A stretch of 33,520 nucleotides of DNA from Bacteroidales bacterium (GTDB taxonomy: Bacteria > Bacteroidota > Bacteroidia > Bacteroidales > UBA1715), in NCBI GenBank assembly GCA_027858745.1, contig JAQICB010000009.1, positions 1 to 33,520 on the forward strand. The letters run 5' to 3'. Made by a program: the position numbers and the translations under genes. A model generated the notes under the pieces. That model was not told where the DNA came from and searched no databases. It saw only the letters and a program-made list of their open reading frames with translations. Within the stretch, counting starts at the first letter, position 1. Each line of letters begins with the position of its first letter. This document shows, piece after piece, positions 25,893 to 33,517 of the stretch.

Positions 25893-25958
25893 AACCTGAT
25901 TTCTACGTAATTTTTGTGTTCTGAATTCAAAAATTATATCGAATTCGATTTAATAGTA
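25893..25958. repeat. Dispersed inverted-repeat element, copy C (degenerate)
   Basis: It runs from AACCTGATTTCTACGTAATT to AAAATTATATCGAATTCGAT followed by TTAATAGTAT. Its right half matches copy A's right arm (TTCTGA...AAAAATTATATCGAA, then TTAATAG) with several changes in the terminal motif. It sits between the divergent outer-membrane protein and mini-lipoprotein genes. Confidence 0.6.
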
Positions 25959-25976
25959 TTGTTATACACCATTGAA

Positions 25977-25999
25977 ATTGTAAATTTACAATATATTTG
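25977..25999 (+). promoter_or_regulatory. Promoter with a perfect 16-bp palindrome upstream of the mini-lipoprotein
   Basis: ATTGTAAATTTACAAT (25977-25992) is a perfect palindrome that runs straight into TATATTTG (25992-25999), a match to the Bacteroidetes -7 box. A TTG at 25972-25974 is 17 nt upstream. A further TTTGTAA follows. A protein bound at the palindrome would overlap the RNA polymerase site; the regulator is unknown. The leader would be about 35 nt. Confidence 0.5.
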
Positions 26000-26039
26000 T
26001 AACATAATTTTAATATTTTAGGCACTTTCAATTGAACGT

Positions 26040-26228
26040 ATGAAAAGAATACATATATATATATTTTCACTCATTACATTGTTTTGCATTCAATCCTGTG
26101 CCTCTTCTAACATTCGAAAAGCAAATAAAGCTGCAAAAAAACGATATAAAAAAATGAATAAAAACAATAATTGCAATTGCACTTTGAATGAAGAGCATGA
26201 ACAGAATTATTATTTTTCAGAATCATGA
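26040..26228 (+). CDS. Small lysine/asparagine-rich lipoprotein
   Basis: The 62-aa product begins with an SPII signal (IYIFSLITLFCIQSC, lipobox IQSC, Cys20), leaving a mature peptide of about 43 residues. That peptide is strongly basic at first (RKANKAAKKRYKKMNKNNN), has a CNC pair, and ends in an acidic stretch (NEEHEQNYYFSES). No family is recognised. It overlaps the methyltransferase start by 4 nt (ATGA), implying coupled translation, and is served by a good promoter with a palindrome. Confidence 0.7.
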   Translation: MKRIHIYIFSLITLFCIQSCASSNIRKANKAAKKRYKKMNKNNNCNCTLNEEHEQNYYFSES

Positions 26229-27013
26229 ATCTATTCCTCATTCGTCATACTCTTTCCTATTATCTCTGTTCACGTCATAAATACGGACATGCTATTCATT
26301 CTCCTTTTGTCTATTCTTTTATACGGGAAGTACTACGCGACAGAACTCAGTACTCTGAGTATGCAATAATTGAGAAGGAGCGAAAAAAACTCGGAAACAA
26401 CAACCTTCGCATTTTGGTACACGATTTTGGTGCCGGTTCACAAGTGATTCACAGTCAGGAAAGAAAAGTAAAAGACATAGCTCGCAGCAGTTTATCACCT
26501 CAAAAATATGCTCAATTATTATTTCGAATAGCACGCCATGTTCACGCAAAAAATATTCTTGAAATAGGCACATCAATGGGTATTAGTGGTACCTATTTAG
26601 CTAAGGGTGGGAATGATGCTCAATTTATAAGTCTCGAAGGGTCTGAACAAATTGCTGAAATTGCCAAAAACACATTTCATGCCTGTGCATGTGAAAATGT
26701 TGAACTAAAAGTTGGCAATTTTGCAAATACTCTTACTCCCACTTTGCAAAAATTTCAAAAAATTGATCTCGCTTTTATAGATGGCAATCATCAAGAACAA
26801 GCGACGGTCGATTATTTTGAAGAAATTTATCCGTATTGTCATTCCGAAACAATTTTGCTTTTTGATGATATCTATTGGAGTAAAGGAATGAATAAAGCTT
26901 GGAAAAAAATATGCGAAGATGAGCGAGTGAGTGTAAGCATTGATATGTGTAAAATGGGTATTATTTTCTTTAAAACCGGTATTGTAAAACAAGATTTCAG
27001 AATACGTTTTTAA
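26225..27013 (+). CDS. Class I SAM-dependent methyltransferase
   Basis: The 262-aa protein shows the Rossmann motif I ILEIGTSMGISGTYLAKG at about 115-132, the acidic residue ending strand 2 (ISLEGSEQIAEIA), and motif IV KIDLAFIDGNHQEQATVDYF, a pattern typical of Methyltransf_24/O-methyltransferase-like enzymes. The N-terminal 85 residues (SRHKYGHAIHSPFVYSFI) form a family-specific extension seen in Bacteroidetes homologues. The substrate is unknown. It is cytoplasmic and translationally coupled to a small lipoprotein. Confidence 0.85.
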   Translation: MNLFLIRHTLSYYLCSRHKYGHAIHSPFVYSFIREVLRDRTQYSEYAIIEKERKKLGNNNLRILVHDFGAGSQVIHSQERKVKDIARSSLSPQKYAQLLFRIARHVHAKNILEIGTSMGISGTYLAKGGNDAQFISLEGSEQIAEIAKNTFHACACENVELKVGNFANTLTPTLQKFQKIDLAFIDGNHQEQATVDYFEEIYPYCHSETILLFDDIYWSKGMNKAWKKICEDERVSVSIDMCKMGIIFFKTGIVKQDFRIRF

Positions 27014-27090
27014 TACCCTCACACTTTATTCGTTGTAGTTTTACAGTTTTTTATGCAAGGCATACTTTTTCCGCTTATAAACAGACATCT

Positions 27091-27128
27091 TCAACTCAAA
27101 AATAATATCGAACTCAGGTTAATAGTAT
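27091..27128. repeat. Dispersed inverted-repeat element, copy D (right arm only)
   Basis: TCAACTCAAAAATAATATCG then GAACTCAGGTT (27110-27120) and AATAGTAT repeat the right arm and outer flank of copies A and C. No matching left arm is evident immediately upstream, so this is probably a partial copy, or it pairs with copy E across the terminator. Confidence 0.55.
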
Positions 27129-27143
27129 ACAAGACTTATGAAT

Positions 27144-27178
27144 AAAAAAAAACTCCTCACACAAAGTGTAAGGAGTTT
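27144..27178 (-). terminator. Rho-independent terminator of the GH5 operon
   Basis: AAACTCCTCACAC (27150-27162) pairs with GTGTAAGGAGTTT (27166-27178) with one mismatch and a 3-nt loop. Read on the minus strand it is followed by an uninterrupted T run from the A-tract at 27144 onward. It ends the dsbD-GH5-GH5 transcript. On the plus strand the tail is weak, so it may also help end the methyltransferase transcript. Confidence 0.8.
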
Positions 27179-27218
27179 ATATGTTAGTATATATCATTTT
27201 CAAATAGAAAACAATATT

Positions 27219-27252
27219 AACCTGAACTGAAAAATTACGTCGAACTCAGGTT
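27219..27252. repeat. Dispersed inverted-repeat element, copy E (minimal hairpin)
   Basis: AACCTGAACTGAAAAATTAC and GTCGAACTCAGGTT make a 34-bp imperfect hairpin from the two ends alone. It begins one base beyond the stop codon of the GH5 lipoprotein gene. It is the smallest complete form of the family and carries the same ACGTCGAACTCAGGTT end seen inverted in copy B. Confidence 0.7.
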
Positions 27253-27253
27253 A

Positions 27254-28447
27254 TTAATATGCCGTAAGTATTTCTATAAGCTCTTTGTCAACAAATGTAT
27301 TTTCACGTTTTTCACTGTCCCAACCAACAATACCGAAATTACCTTTGTAATCCCACGCAGCGAATACAATATTATTTTCTTTAAAGACTGTTGTAATATC
27401 ATTATAGTAGCGTAATCGGGTTTCTCGTTCAACGTTAGGTAAACATCCAAATTCATTACAATATAATTGCAAACCGGATTCCCTAGCTTTTTTCACCGCC
27501 GGTTTCATAATTTCACGTAATTTATCAATATCAAAATGCTCACGTGCTCGCTCCTCTTCTATACGCGAAACTAAACCAACTCGAGAGGTATCAACATATT
27601 TCTCATAACTTTCGTCATCGATAATAACACCGGGGTAATTTACCGGACCGGTATAATATTTTGCATCAGACCAAGAAGCTTGATAATGCGTAATAAAATA
27701 CGGATGATACGTATGTACCGTTAAGATAATATTTGGGTCATTTTTCGGCACATACAAATCAGGAAATGTATGCGGTTGTTGCCAACGGTTTGAACCTAAC
27801 ATAAGTACCCGATTGGGTTCAAGAGCACGAATTCGTTCAAATACTTTTTTCACTAAATCATTCCACATTTCAGATTCGGGTGCTACCGGTTCGTTCATGA
27901 ACTCATATGCAAGCATATCGTTAGGGTATTGTTTTAAATTAGCAGACAATGTATCCCATAAAGTAAGGAATTTCTCTTGAGCTTCGGGACTTGTCCACAA
28001 TGTCATTTCACCTTCATTATTACGAGCATTAAAGTGGTGCGAACGTAAAATATGCAAGTCAAAAACCACCCTCATATCATGTTTCAAACACCAACGAATT
28101 GCATTATGAAAAGCATCAAATGCACTATCAATAGGTTCGCCGTTTTTAGTAAAAACCACCTCTTCATCAACCGGAAGACGAATATGATCAAAACCATAGG
28201 ATTTAATATTTTTCACATCTTCTTCCGTAAAAAAAGTTTCACGGTCAACCCAATCACCTGTTTGCGAAATCCAGTGACTAATATTAATTCCCCGATAAAT
28301 TTCAAAACCACTGGGGTTTGAAATAAATGCAGGCTTTTCGACACAAGAACTGTCACTATCTTTCTGTGATGTTTGTGATCCCGATCCACCACATGAAGTA
28401 AACATAAGCAATGGAGTGAATGCTAAAATTAAAAATAATTGTTTCAT
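27254..28447 (-). CDS. GH5-family glycoside hydrolase, lipoprotein
   Basis: The 397-aa protein has an SPII signal (LILAFTPLLMFTSC, Cys19), a Ser/Gln-rich linker to about residue 45, then a GH5 (cellulase-fold) barrel: RGINISHWISQ at 52-62, LHILRSHHFN at 131-140, acid/base Glu186 in FMNEP and nucleophile Glu332 in YCNEFG. GH5 enzymes hydrolyse beta-glucans, mannans and related chains; the subfamily cannot be set by eye, although the RGIN-HW opening recalls beta-1,3-glucanase-like members. It should be anchored in the envelope. It lies 31 nt after a cytoplasmic-looking paralogue with the same motifs, and ends at repeat E and a strong terminator. Confidence 0.88.
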   Translation of the reverse strand: MKQLFLILAFTPLLMFTSCGGSGSQTSQKDSDSSCVEKPAFISNPSGFEIYRGINISHWISQTGDWVDRETFFTEEDVKNIKSYGFDHIRLPVDEEVVFTKNGEPIDSAFDAFHNAIRWCLKHDMRVVFDLHILRSHHFNARNNEGEMTLWTSPEAQEKFLTLWDTLSANLKQYPNDMLAYEFMNEPVAPESEMWNDLVKKVFERIRALEPNRVLMLGSNRWQQPHTFPDLYVPKNDPNIILTVHTYHPYFITHYQASWSDAKYYTGPVNYPGVIIDDESYEKYVDTSRVGLVSRIEEERAREHFDIDKLREIMKPAVKKARESGLQLYCNEFGCLPNVERETRLRYYNDITTVFKENNIVFAAWDYKGNFGIVGWDSEKRENTFVDKELIEILTAY

Positions 28448-28478
28448 ATAATAAAAATTTATTTAGGTTACTACTTAT

Positions 28479-29537
28479 TTATTGTGTGAGAATTTTTATA
28501 ATATCACTATCTTCTTCTTTGTTTGTATATGTTTTTCTATCCCACTCTACAATACCAAAATCACCTTTGTAATCCCAGCTAGCATACGCAATATTATACT
28601 GATTAAATACGGAAATTATATCTTCAAAATAACGAATCCTATCGTCTTCCGGTACCGAAGGCAAACAACCAAACTCATTGCAATACAGTTGCATTCCGTG
28701 TTTTTTTGCAAAATTAATAGCGGGAGAAACAATAGAGACAAAGGTTTCGCGAGAGAATTCATTATAATCTTTCACAATATCAAGAACTTTATCGCCTTTT
28801 GTAGCTTTTTCGAACTCTGAAAAATGTTCTTGGGGAATAATATTTCCCGGATATTGCACCGGTCCCGAATATTTACCAAGCGGCATCCAGTATGCTTTGT
28901 AATGAGTAAATGGTAAAGGATCGTATGTATGAAAACTGAGAATTATATTCGAATCGTTTGCAGGAATTTCAAAATACTTAAAAAAGCGAGGAAATTGCCA
29001 CATATTGGGACCGAAAATTAATGTTCTGTTGGGTTCTAATGCACGCAAAATAGTATGACCGCGGGCAACCAAAGAATTCCACATGCTATGTTTGGGAGCA
29101 ACAGGTTCATTCATAAACTCATATGCAACCATGTCGTTTGAATATGATGATAATTCACCGGATAGTTTTCGCCAAATATCAATCATTTTATCCTGATCTT
29201 CAGGATTGTTCCACAATGTCATTGCCCCCTCATTATTGCCGGCATTGAAGTGATGCGAACGCAGTATATGTAAATCGACCACCACTCGCATATCTTCTTC
29301 TAAACACCAATTTATACAGGAATGTAAATACGAAAGGTTTTCTTGATTAAACATACCGTTTTTATGAAATATTTGTTCTTCGTCAATTGGCACGCGAACA
29401 TGGTCAAAACCAAGATTTTTAAGATATGCAATATCATTTTTTGTGACAAATAAATCTTTCGGTGACCAGCCAAAAACTTGCGACAACCAATGGCTGAGAT
29501 TTATACCTTTTGTAATAGAAAACATATTAAGTATCAT
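28479..29537 (-). CDS. GH5-family glycoside hydrolase, no signal peptide (paralogue)
   Basis: The 352-aa protein aligns over its whole length with the downstream GH5 lipoprotein: KGINLSHWLSQ, DLHILRSHHFNAGNNEG, acid/base Glu144 in FMNEP and nucleophile Glu288 in YCNEFG. Both catalytic residues are kept. It lacks the lipoprotein signal and linker, starting almost at the domain edge (MILNMFSITKG), so it is predicted to stay in the cytoplasm. The start may be Met1 or Met5. It follows dsbD by 45 nt and precedes the paralogue by 31 nt, pointing to a tandem duplication with split localisation. Confidence 0.87.
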   Translation of the reverse strand: MILNMFSITKGINLSHWLSQVFGWSPKDLFVTKNDIAYLKNLGFDHVRVPIDEEQIFHKNGMFNQENLSYLHSCINWCLEEDMRVVVDLHILRSHHFNAGNNEGAMTLWNNPEDQDKMIDIWRKLSGELSSYSNDMVAYEFMNEPVAPKHSMWNSLVARGHTILRALEPNRTLIFGPNMWQFPRFFKYFEIPANDSNIILSFHTYDPLPFTHYKAYWMPLGKYSGPVQYPGNIIPQEHFSEFEKATKGDKVLDIVKDYNEFSRETFVSIVSPAINFAKKHGMQLYCNEFGCLPSVPEDDRIRYFEDIISVFNQYNIAYASWDYKGDFGIVEWDRKTYTNKEEDSDIIKILTQ

Positions 29538-29582
29538 TTAGAATTTAGATATGCAAAGTACAGCTTTTTTATGATTTTTTAA

Positions 29583-31706
29583 CTATTGAGCTGCTTTAAA
29601 TTTCGCAATACCTTCATTCAAATAGGCACTATATGTTGTCACAGACTGTGCAACGTCGTACCCAACAGGTTTCATTAACCTGTTACCCTCAGCATCTAAA
29701 ACCACATATAATGGTTGTGCAATAGTTTTATAGTAACGCAAAGAAAAGAATTTCCATTTATCAGCAATAGTTTTTATTTCGTACTCACGCCCCTCAAAAA
29801 GTTCCGTTTTTTGTTCATCTTCAGGCAGCGGATAATTGACATCCATATATAATGATATAAGCACATACTCATTTTCTATAATAGAAAACACCTCCGGTTG
29901 CGACCACACATTCAGTTCAATATCGCGACAGTTTGCACAGGTTTTTCCGGTAAAATCCAATAATACCGGCTTATTAACTTTTTGAGCATATGCTAAGCCC
30001 TCTTCATAATCAAAGAAACAATTTAATCCTAAGGGACAATCCAAGACTTCAGCATATTTCTTTGCCCCCGCATAGTCATCGGCTGCTTGTGATGTTCCTC
30101 CCGAACGGAGTGTTGGGGTGTACAGATCAAAAGTTTGCGTATTCATTGGAGGCAAATAACCACTTAATGGTTTAAGCGGCGCACCCCACATTCCCGGAAG
30201 TAAATAGAGTGCAAAACTAAACAATGCGGTGGCAAATAATAAGCGAGGAATAGACACATACGACAAATCACTGTCGTGAGCAAATTTAATTTTACCCAAA
30301 ATATACAAACCGGCCATTACCACAATTACAATCCATATTGCAATAAACAAATCACGTGGCAAAATGCTCCATCCTGCGGCTAAATCTGCCATTGAAATAA
30401 ATTTAAGTGCCAATGCCAATTCCACAAAACCAAGTAATATTTTAATCGTATTGAGCCACCCACCCGATTTGGGTAAAGAATGCAGTAAGGACGGGAATAT
30501 TGCGAAAAAGGTGAAAGGTAAAGCCAAGGCGACAGAAAAACCAAGCATTCCCATAAACGGACCGAGTACCGAACCCGAATGCACCGATTCGACCAACAAT
30601 GTTCCTATTATCATTGCGGTGCACGAAAATGAAACTAAAACCAAGGTAAAGGCCATAAAAAATACCGATACTAATCCGGATGAAGAATCAATTTTTTTAT
30701 CCATTTTATTGACCCAACTTGAAGGCAAGTTTATGTCAAATGCACCAAAAAATGAAATAGCAAATACCACGAAAATGATGAAAAACAACATATTGAATAT
30801 TGGATTTACCGACATTTCATACAATGCGGTTTCTCCAAATAATGTGGTAATAGCCAATCCCAATCCCACATATATTACAATAATAGACAATCCATAAATA
30901 ATAGCATCTCGAATACCTATTTTCCGTTCTTTTTTAATAAAAAGACTGACTGTCATTGGCACCATTGGAAACACACATGGCGTAAGAAAAGCGAGTAAAC
31001 CACCCAAAAATCCGGCAACAAATATCCACCACGGCGTTTGTGATTCAGATTCATAATCAGATGTTTCCTCAACTTCTGACACTTTTTTGGTTGTTACAGT
31101 TTCCTCTTGGTTTTTATATTGATTCTCAGCGGTTTCCGGTGCAGAAGCATGCAATTCAGAATCAGTTTTCGACTCACTTTCAGCAGTCTTTGTGTTCGAA
31201 TCAATTGTAGTCTTATCTTGCTTATTCTCCGATTCCTTTGGTGCTTGTTTTTGTTGCAGAGCAGGTATTGTTACCGAAAATTTCTCCGGAAAAGGATTCA
31301 CACACACACCATTATCTTTACATAACTGATAGGTATATGATCCCGTAATTGTCACTTCCTTATCTGTAGGAACAGTAAATTTTTGTCGCCATACAATATC
31401 TCCCTTAAAATCACGGACAGTTGTTTTAAAAATATCATCAAAAAATTCACGCGGTTCTGTATCATATAACAATCCCCCTTGAGTATTTACCTCCTTGGGA
31501 TAATCAAATGTAACCTCCGCAGCCAATGGACCACCCGCTCCTTGATCAAAACTATACATATGAAATTGATCCGGAATACTAATATTCATAAGTATTTCAA
31601 CTTCAGTATTAGAACTACGTTCGTATGAAAAAGACCATTGTGCTTCTTGTGCTTGTAGAAAAAAACTTAATAAAAAGAAGAGAATTAAAGATGATAATTT
31701 ATTCAT
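29583..31706 (-). CDS. dsbD: DsbD-family thiol:disulfide interchange protein
   Basis: The 707-aa protein has a signal peptide, an N-terminal DsbD alpha-like domain at about 20-150 with a Cys pair (Cys129/Cys135, LCKDNGVCVNP), a charged low-complexity linker (about 151-224, rich in Glu, Thr, Lys, Ser), a membrane domain with around eight helices carrying the paired cysteines Cys244 (TPCVFPMVP) and Cys362 (FSCTAMIIG), and a C-terminal thioredoxin-like domain with CANC (590-593). DsbD moves reducing power from cytoplasmic thioredoxin to periplasmic proteins, including cytochrome c maturation. The linker is unusually long. Minus-strand TATATTTG boxes at 31754-31747 and 31788-31781 are probable promoters. 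Confidence 0.93.
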   Translation of the reverse strand: MNKLSSLILFFLLSFFLQAQEAQWSFSYERSSNTEVEILMNISIPDQFHMYSFDQGAGGPLAAEVTFDYPKEVNTQGGLLYDTEPREFFDDIFKTTVRDFKGDIVWRQKFTVPTDKEVTITGSYTYQLCKDNGVCVNPFPEKFSVTIPALQQKQAPKESENKQDKTTIDSNTKTAESESKTDSELHASAPETAENQYKNQEETVTTKKVSEVEETSDYESESQTPWWIFVAGFLGGLLAFLTPCVFPMVPMTVSLFIKKERKIGIRDAIIYGLSIIVIYVGLGLAITTLFGETALYEMSVNPIFNMLFFIIFVVFAISFFGAFDINLPSSWVNKMDKKIDSSSGLVSVFFMAFTLVLVSFSCTAMIIGTLLVESVHSGSVLGPFMGMLGFSVALALPFTFFAIFPSLLHSLPKSGGWLNTIKILLGFVELALALKFISMADLAAGWSILPRDLFIAIWIVIVVMAGLYILGKIKFAHDSDLSYVSIPRLLFATALFSFALYLLPGMWGAPLKPLSGYLPPMNTQTFDLYTPTLRSGGTSQAADDYAGAKKYAEVLDCPLGLNCFFDYEEGLAYAQKVNKPVLLDFTGKTCANCRDIELNVWSQPEVFSIIENEYVLISLYMDVNYPLPEDEQKTELFEGREYEIKTIADKWKFFSLRYYKTIAQPLYVVLDAEGNRLMKPVGYDVAQSVTTYSAYLNEGIAKFKAAQ

Positions 31707-31746
31707 AATGTCTATTTTTACGATTAATTATTTCATTCGAATAACG

Positions 31747-31754
31747 CAAATATA
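31747..31754 (-). promoter_or_regulatory. -7 element of the dsbD promoter
   Basis: The minus strand reads TATATTTG, an exact match to TAnnTTTG, about 40 nt before the dsbD start codon. A second identical box lies at 31781-31788. A clear -33 TTG at the ideal distance was not found. Confidence 0.4.
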
Positions 31755-31816
31755 GTCGTTATTTTTTGAATTTAATAACACAAATATATCGCTTTTTTAT
31801 CACTATTTAGTATATT

Positions 31817-32020
31817 ATGGCAGAAAAAAAAATTACATATCAAGAATCGATACAAGAAATAGAAGAGATAATTTCCTTAATCGAAGCAAAAGAAATAGAT
31901 GTAGATTCCTTGACCGAAAACATTAAACGTGCGGTATTTCTGATTTCCGAATGCAAAAAAAAATTACAAACCTCGGATGACGAAATTCAAAAACTGTTGA
32001 AAAGTATTGAGGACGAATAA
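31817..32020 (+). CDS. xseB: Exodeoxyribonuclease VII small subunit
   Basis: The 67-aa protein matches XseB: ITYQESIQEIEEIISLIEAK near the N-terminus and a second helix (LTENIKRAVFLISECKKKLQ), forming the helical hairpin that packs on XseA. Several XseB copies decorate one XseA, and the complex degrades single-stranded DNA in repair. The usual partner xseA is not adjacent; it would have to lie outside the window. The ORF is divergent from dsbD, and recA follows after 68 nt. Confidence 0.9.
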   Translation: MAEKKITYQESIQEIEEIISLIEAKEIDVDSLTENIKRAVFLISECKKKLQTSDDEIQKLLKSIEDE

Positions 32021-32044
32021 GTACTCATTTTCACAGACTTTTTC

Positions 32045-32052
32045 TATATTTG
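32045..32052 (+). promoter_or_regulatory. -7 element of the recA promoter
   Basis: TATATTTG exactly matches the Bacteroidetes -7 consensus 36 nt before the recA ATG, which suggests recA has its own promoter in addition to any read-through from xseB. No LexA-type palindrome was recognised nearby. Confidence 0.45.
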
Positions 32053-32088
32053 TACATATTCATTCAATAACATAAATTTAACAATACC

Positions 32089-33102
32089 ATGGCAACAAAC
32101 TCAGATGACAAAGTAAAAAACGAAAAATTAAAAGCTCTTCAACTTACACTTGACAAAATTGATAAAACTTATGGCAAGGGAGCTATTATGAAATTAGGCG
32201 ACAGAGCCATTGTTGATGTGCCGGTTATTTCTACCGGCTCTATCGGTCTCGATATGGCACTTGGCGTTGGTGGTTTTCCACGTGGTCGTGTTACCGAAAT
32301 ATATGGCCCGGAATCTTCGGGAAAAACAACATTGGCAATTCACGCAATAGCTGAATGTCAAAAAACCGGAGGCTTAGCTGCATTTATTGATGCAGAACAT
32401 GCCTTCGACCGTTTTTATGCTCAAAACCTCGGTGTTGATATAGAAAACCTTCTCATATCACAACCGGACAATGGCGAACAGGCATTAGAAATTGCCGATC
32501 ATTTAATTCGCTCGGGAGCAATTGATATTGTGGTAATTGACTCTGTTGCAGCATTAACTCCAAAATCGGAAATTGAAGGAGAAATGGGTGATTCTAAAAT
32601 GGGCTTACAAGCTCGTTTAATGTCGCAAGCACTTCGTAAACTTACATCTACTATTAGTAAAACAAATACGACACTTATTTTTATTAACCAATTACGTGAA
32701 AAAATTGGTGTTATGTTCGGTAATCCTGAAACAACAACCGGTGGTAATGCTTTAAAATTTTATTCCTCAGTTCGTATTGATATTCGTCGTATTGGTCAGT
32801 TAAAAGAAGGCGATCAAGTTCAGGGTAACAGAACACGGGCAAAAGTAGTAAAAAACAAAGTGGCTCCCCCATTCCGTAGTGTTGAATTTGACATTATGTT
32901 TGGTAAAGGAATTTCAAAAACCGGAGAAATAGTAGATATTGGTGTAGAATTGGAAATTATCAAAAAAAGTGGCTCGTGGTTTAGCTATGGAGACACAAAA
33001 CTTGGTCAAGGAAAAGAATCGGTTAAACAATTATTAGAAGACAATCCTGAACTGTTTACTGAAATTAATGATAAAATTCGTGCAATTCTTAATGAAAAAT
33101 AA
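32089..33102 (+). CDS. recA: Recombinase RecA
   Basis: The 337-aa protein has all core RecA features: Walker A GPESSGKT (73-80), the [15 protein letters not shown] segment, Walker [21 protein letters not shown], loop L1/L2 regions ([20 protein letters not shown] and [20 protein letters not shown]), and the C-terminal domain ending in an ordinary helix. RecA forms filaments on ssDNA for recombination and the SOS response. The length is slightly short of E. coli RecA (353 aa), lacking the acidic tail. The MCE lipoprotein start lies one base beyond the stop codon. Confidence 0.98.
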   Translation: MATNSDDKVKNEKLKALQLTLDKIDKTYGKGAIMKLGDRAIVDVPVISTGSIGLDMALGVGGFPRGRVTEIYGPESSGKTTLAIHAIAECQKTGGLAAFIDAEHAFDRFYAQNLGVDIENLLISQPDNGEQALEIADHLIRSGAIDIVVIDSVAALTPKSEIEGEMGDSKMGLQARLMSQALRKLTSTISKTNTTLIFINQLREKIGVMFGNPETTTGGNALKFYSSVRIDIRRIGQLKEGDQVQGNRTRAKVVKNKVAPPFRSVEFDIMFGKGISKTGEIVDIGVELEIIKKSGSWFSYGDTKLGQGKESVKQLLEDNPELFTEINDKIRAILNEK

Positions 33103-33103
33103 A

Positions 33104-33517
33104 ATGCGTAAACATATTTTATATGTTAGTACAATACTAGTTTTTTTTGTTTCATGCTCATATACCGACATGATTCTTTTTCTGCAAGTTGAAAATGCTC
33201 AGGGAATCTCAAAAGAAGATCCTGTGTACATGAAAGGTTTGCCTATAGGTTCTGTTGAAGATTTATCATTAGATAGTAAATATGTATATATTGAAATTTT
33301 GGTAGATAAAAATATTCCATTACCGATTGATTCTTATTTTTCTATCGAAAATACTGATATGTTAGGTAACAAACATATAGAAATAGTTCCCGGTAATGAA
33401 ACAATTTATTTTTCGGAGAACGACACCATTCGTGATGTTTCTTTGCAAATGCTCATTAACAAAACTATCGAATCGGTTGAATCTGCTACTGATTTCTTTA
33501 ATGATTCCAATAGATAA
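33104..33517 (+). CDS. MCE-domain (MlaD-like) lipoprotein
   Basis: From ATG at 33104 the product is 137 aa with a signal (HILYVSTILVFFVSC) and a borderline lipobox cysteine (Cys18). An MCE/MlaD domain follows: FLQVENAQGISKEDPVYMKG, IGSVEDLSL, VYIEILVDKNIPLP, then TDMLGNKHIEIVPG. MCE proteins form hexameric rings that shuttle lipids across the periplasm. The supplied ORF starts at 33068 inside recA, but its first residues add nothing signal-like; 33092 (MKNKMRKH) is an alternative start. It is a single-domain, short form; partner transporter genes, if any, lie beyond the window. Confidence 0.82.
   Translation: MRKHILYVSTILVFFVSCSYTDMILFLQVENAQGISKEDPVYMKGLPIGSVEDLSLDSKYVYIEILVDKNIPLPIDSYFSIENTDMLGNKHIEIVPGNETIYFSENDTIRDVSLQMLINKTIESVESATDFFNDSNR

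Noticed and set aside
30364-30897. 177-aa plus-strand ORF opposite dsbD
   Set aside because: It is entirely antisense to the membrane domain of a well-supported gene, has low-complexity Asn/Thr/Lys composition, and shows no signal or domain.
33068-33103. Track start of the MCE gene inside recA
   Set aside because: It would add residues encoded within recA ahead of a proper signal peptide; 33104 (or 33092) is more plausible.
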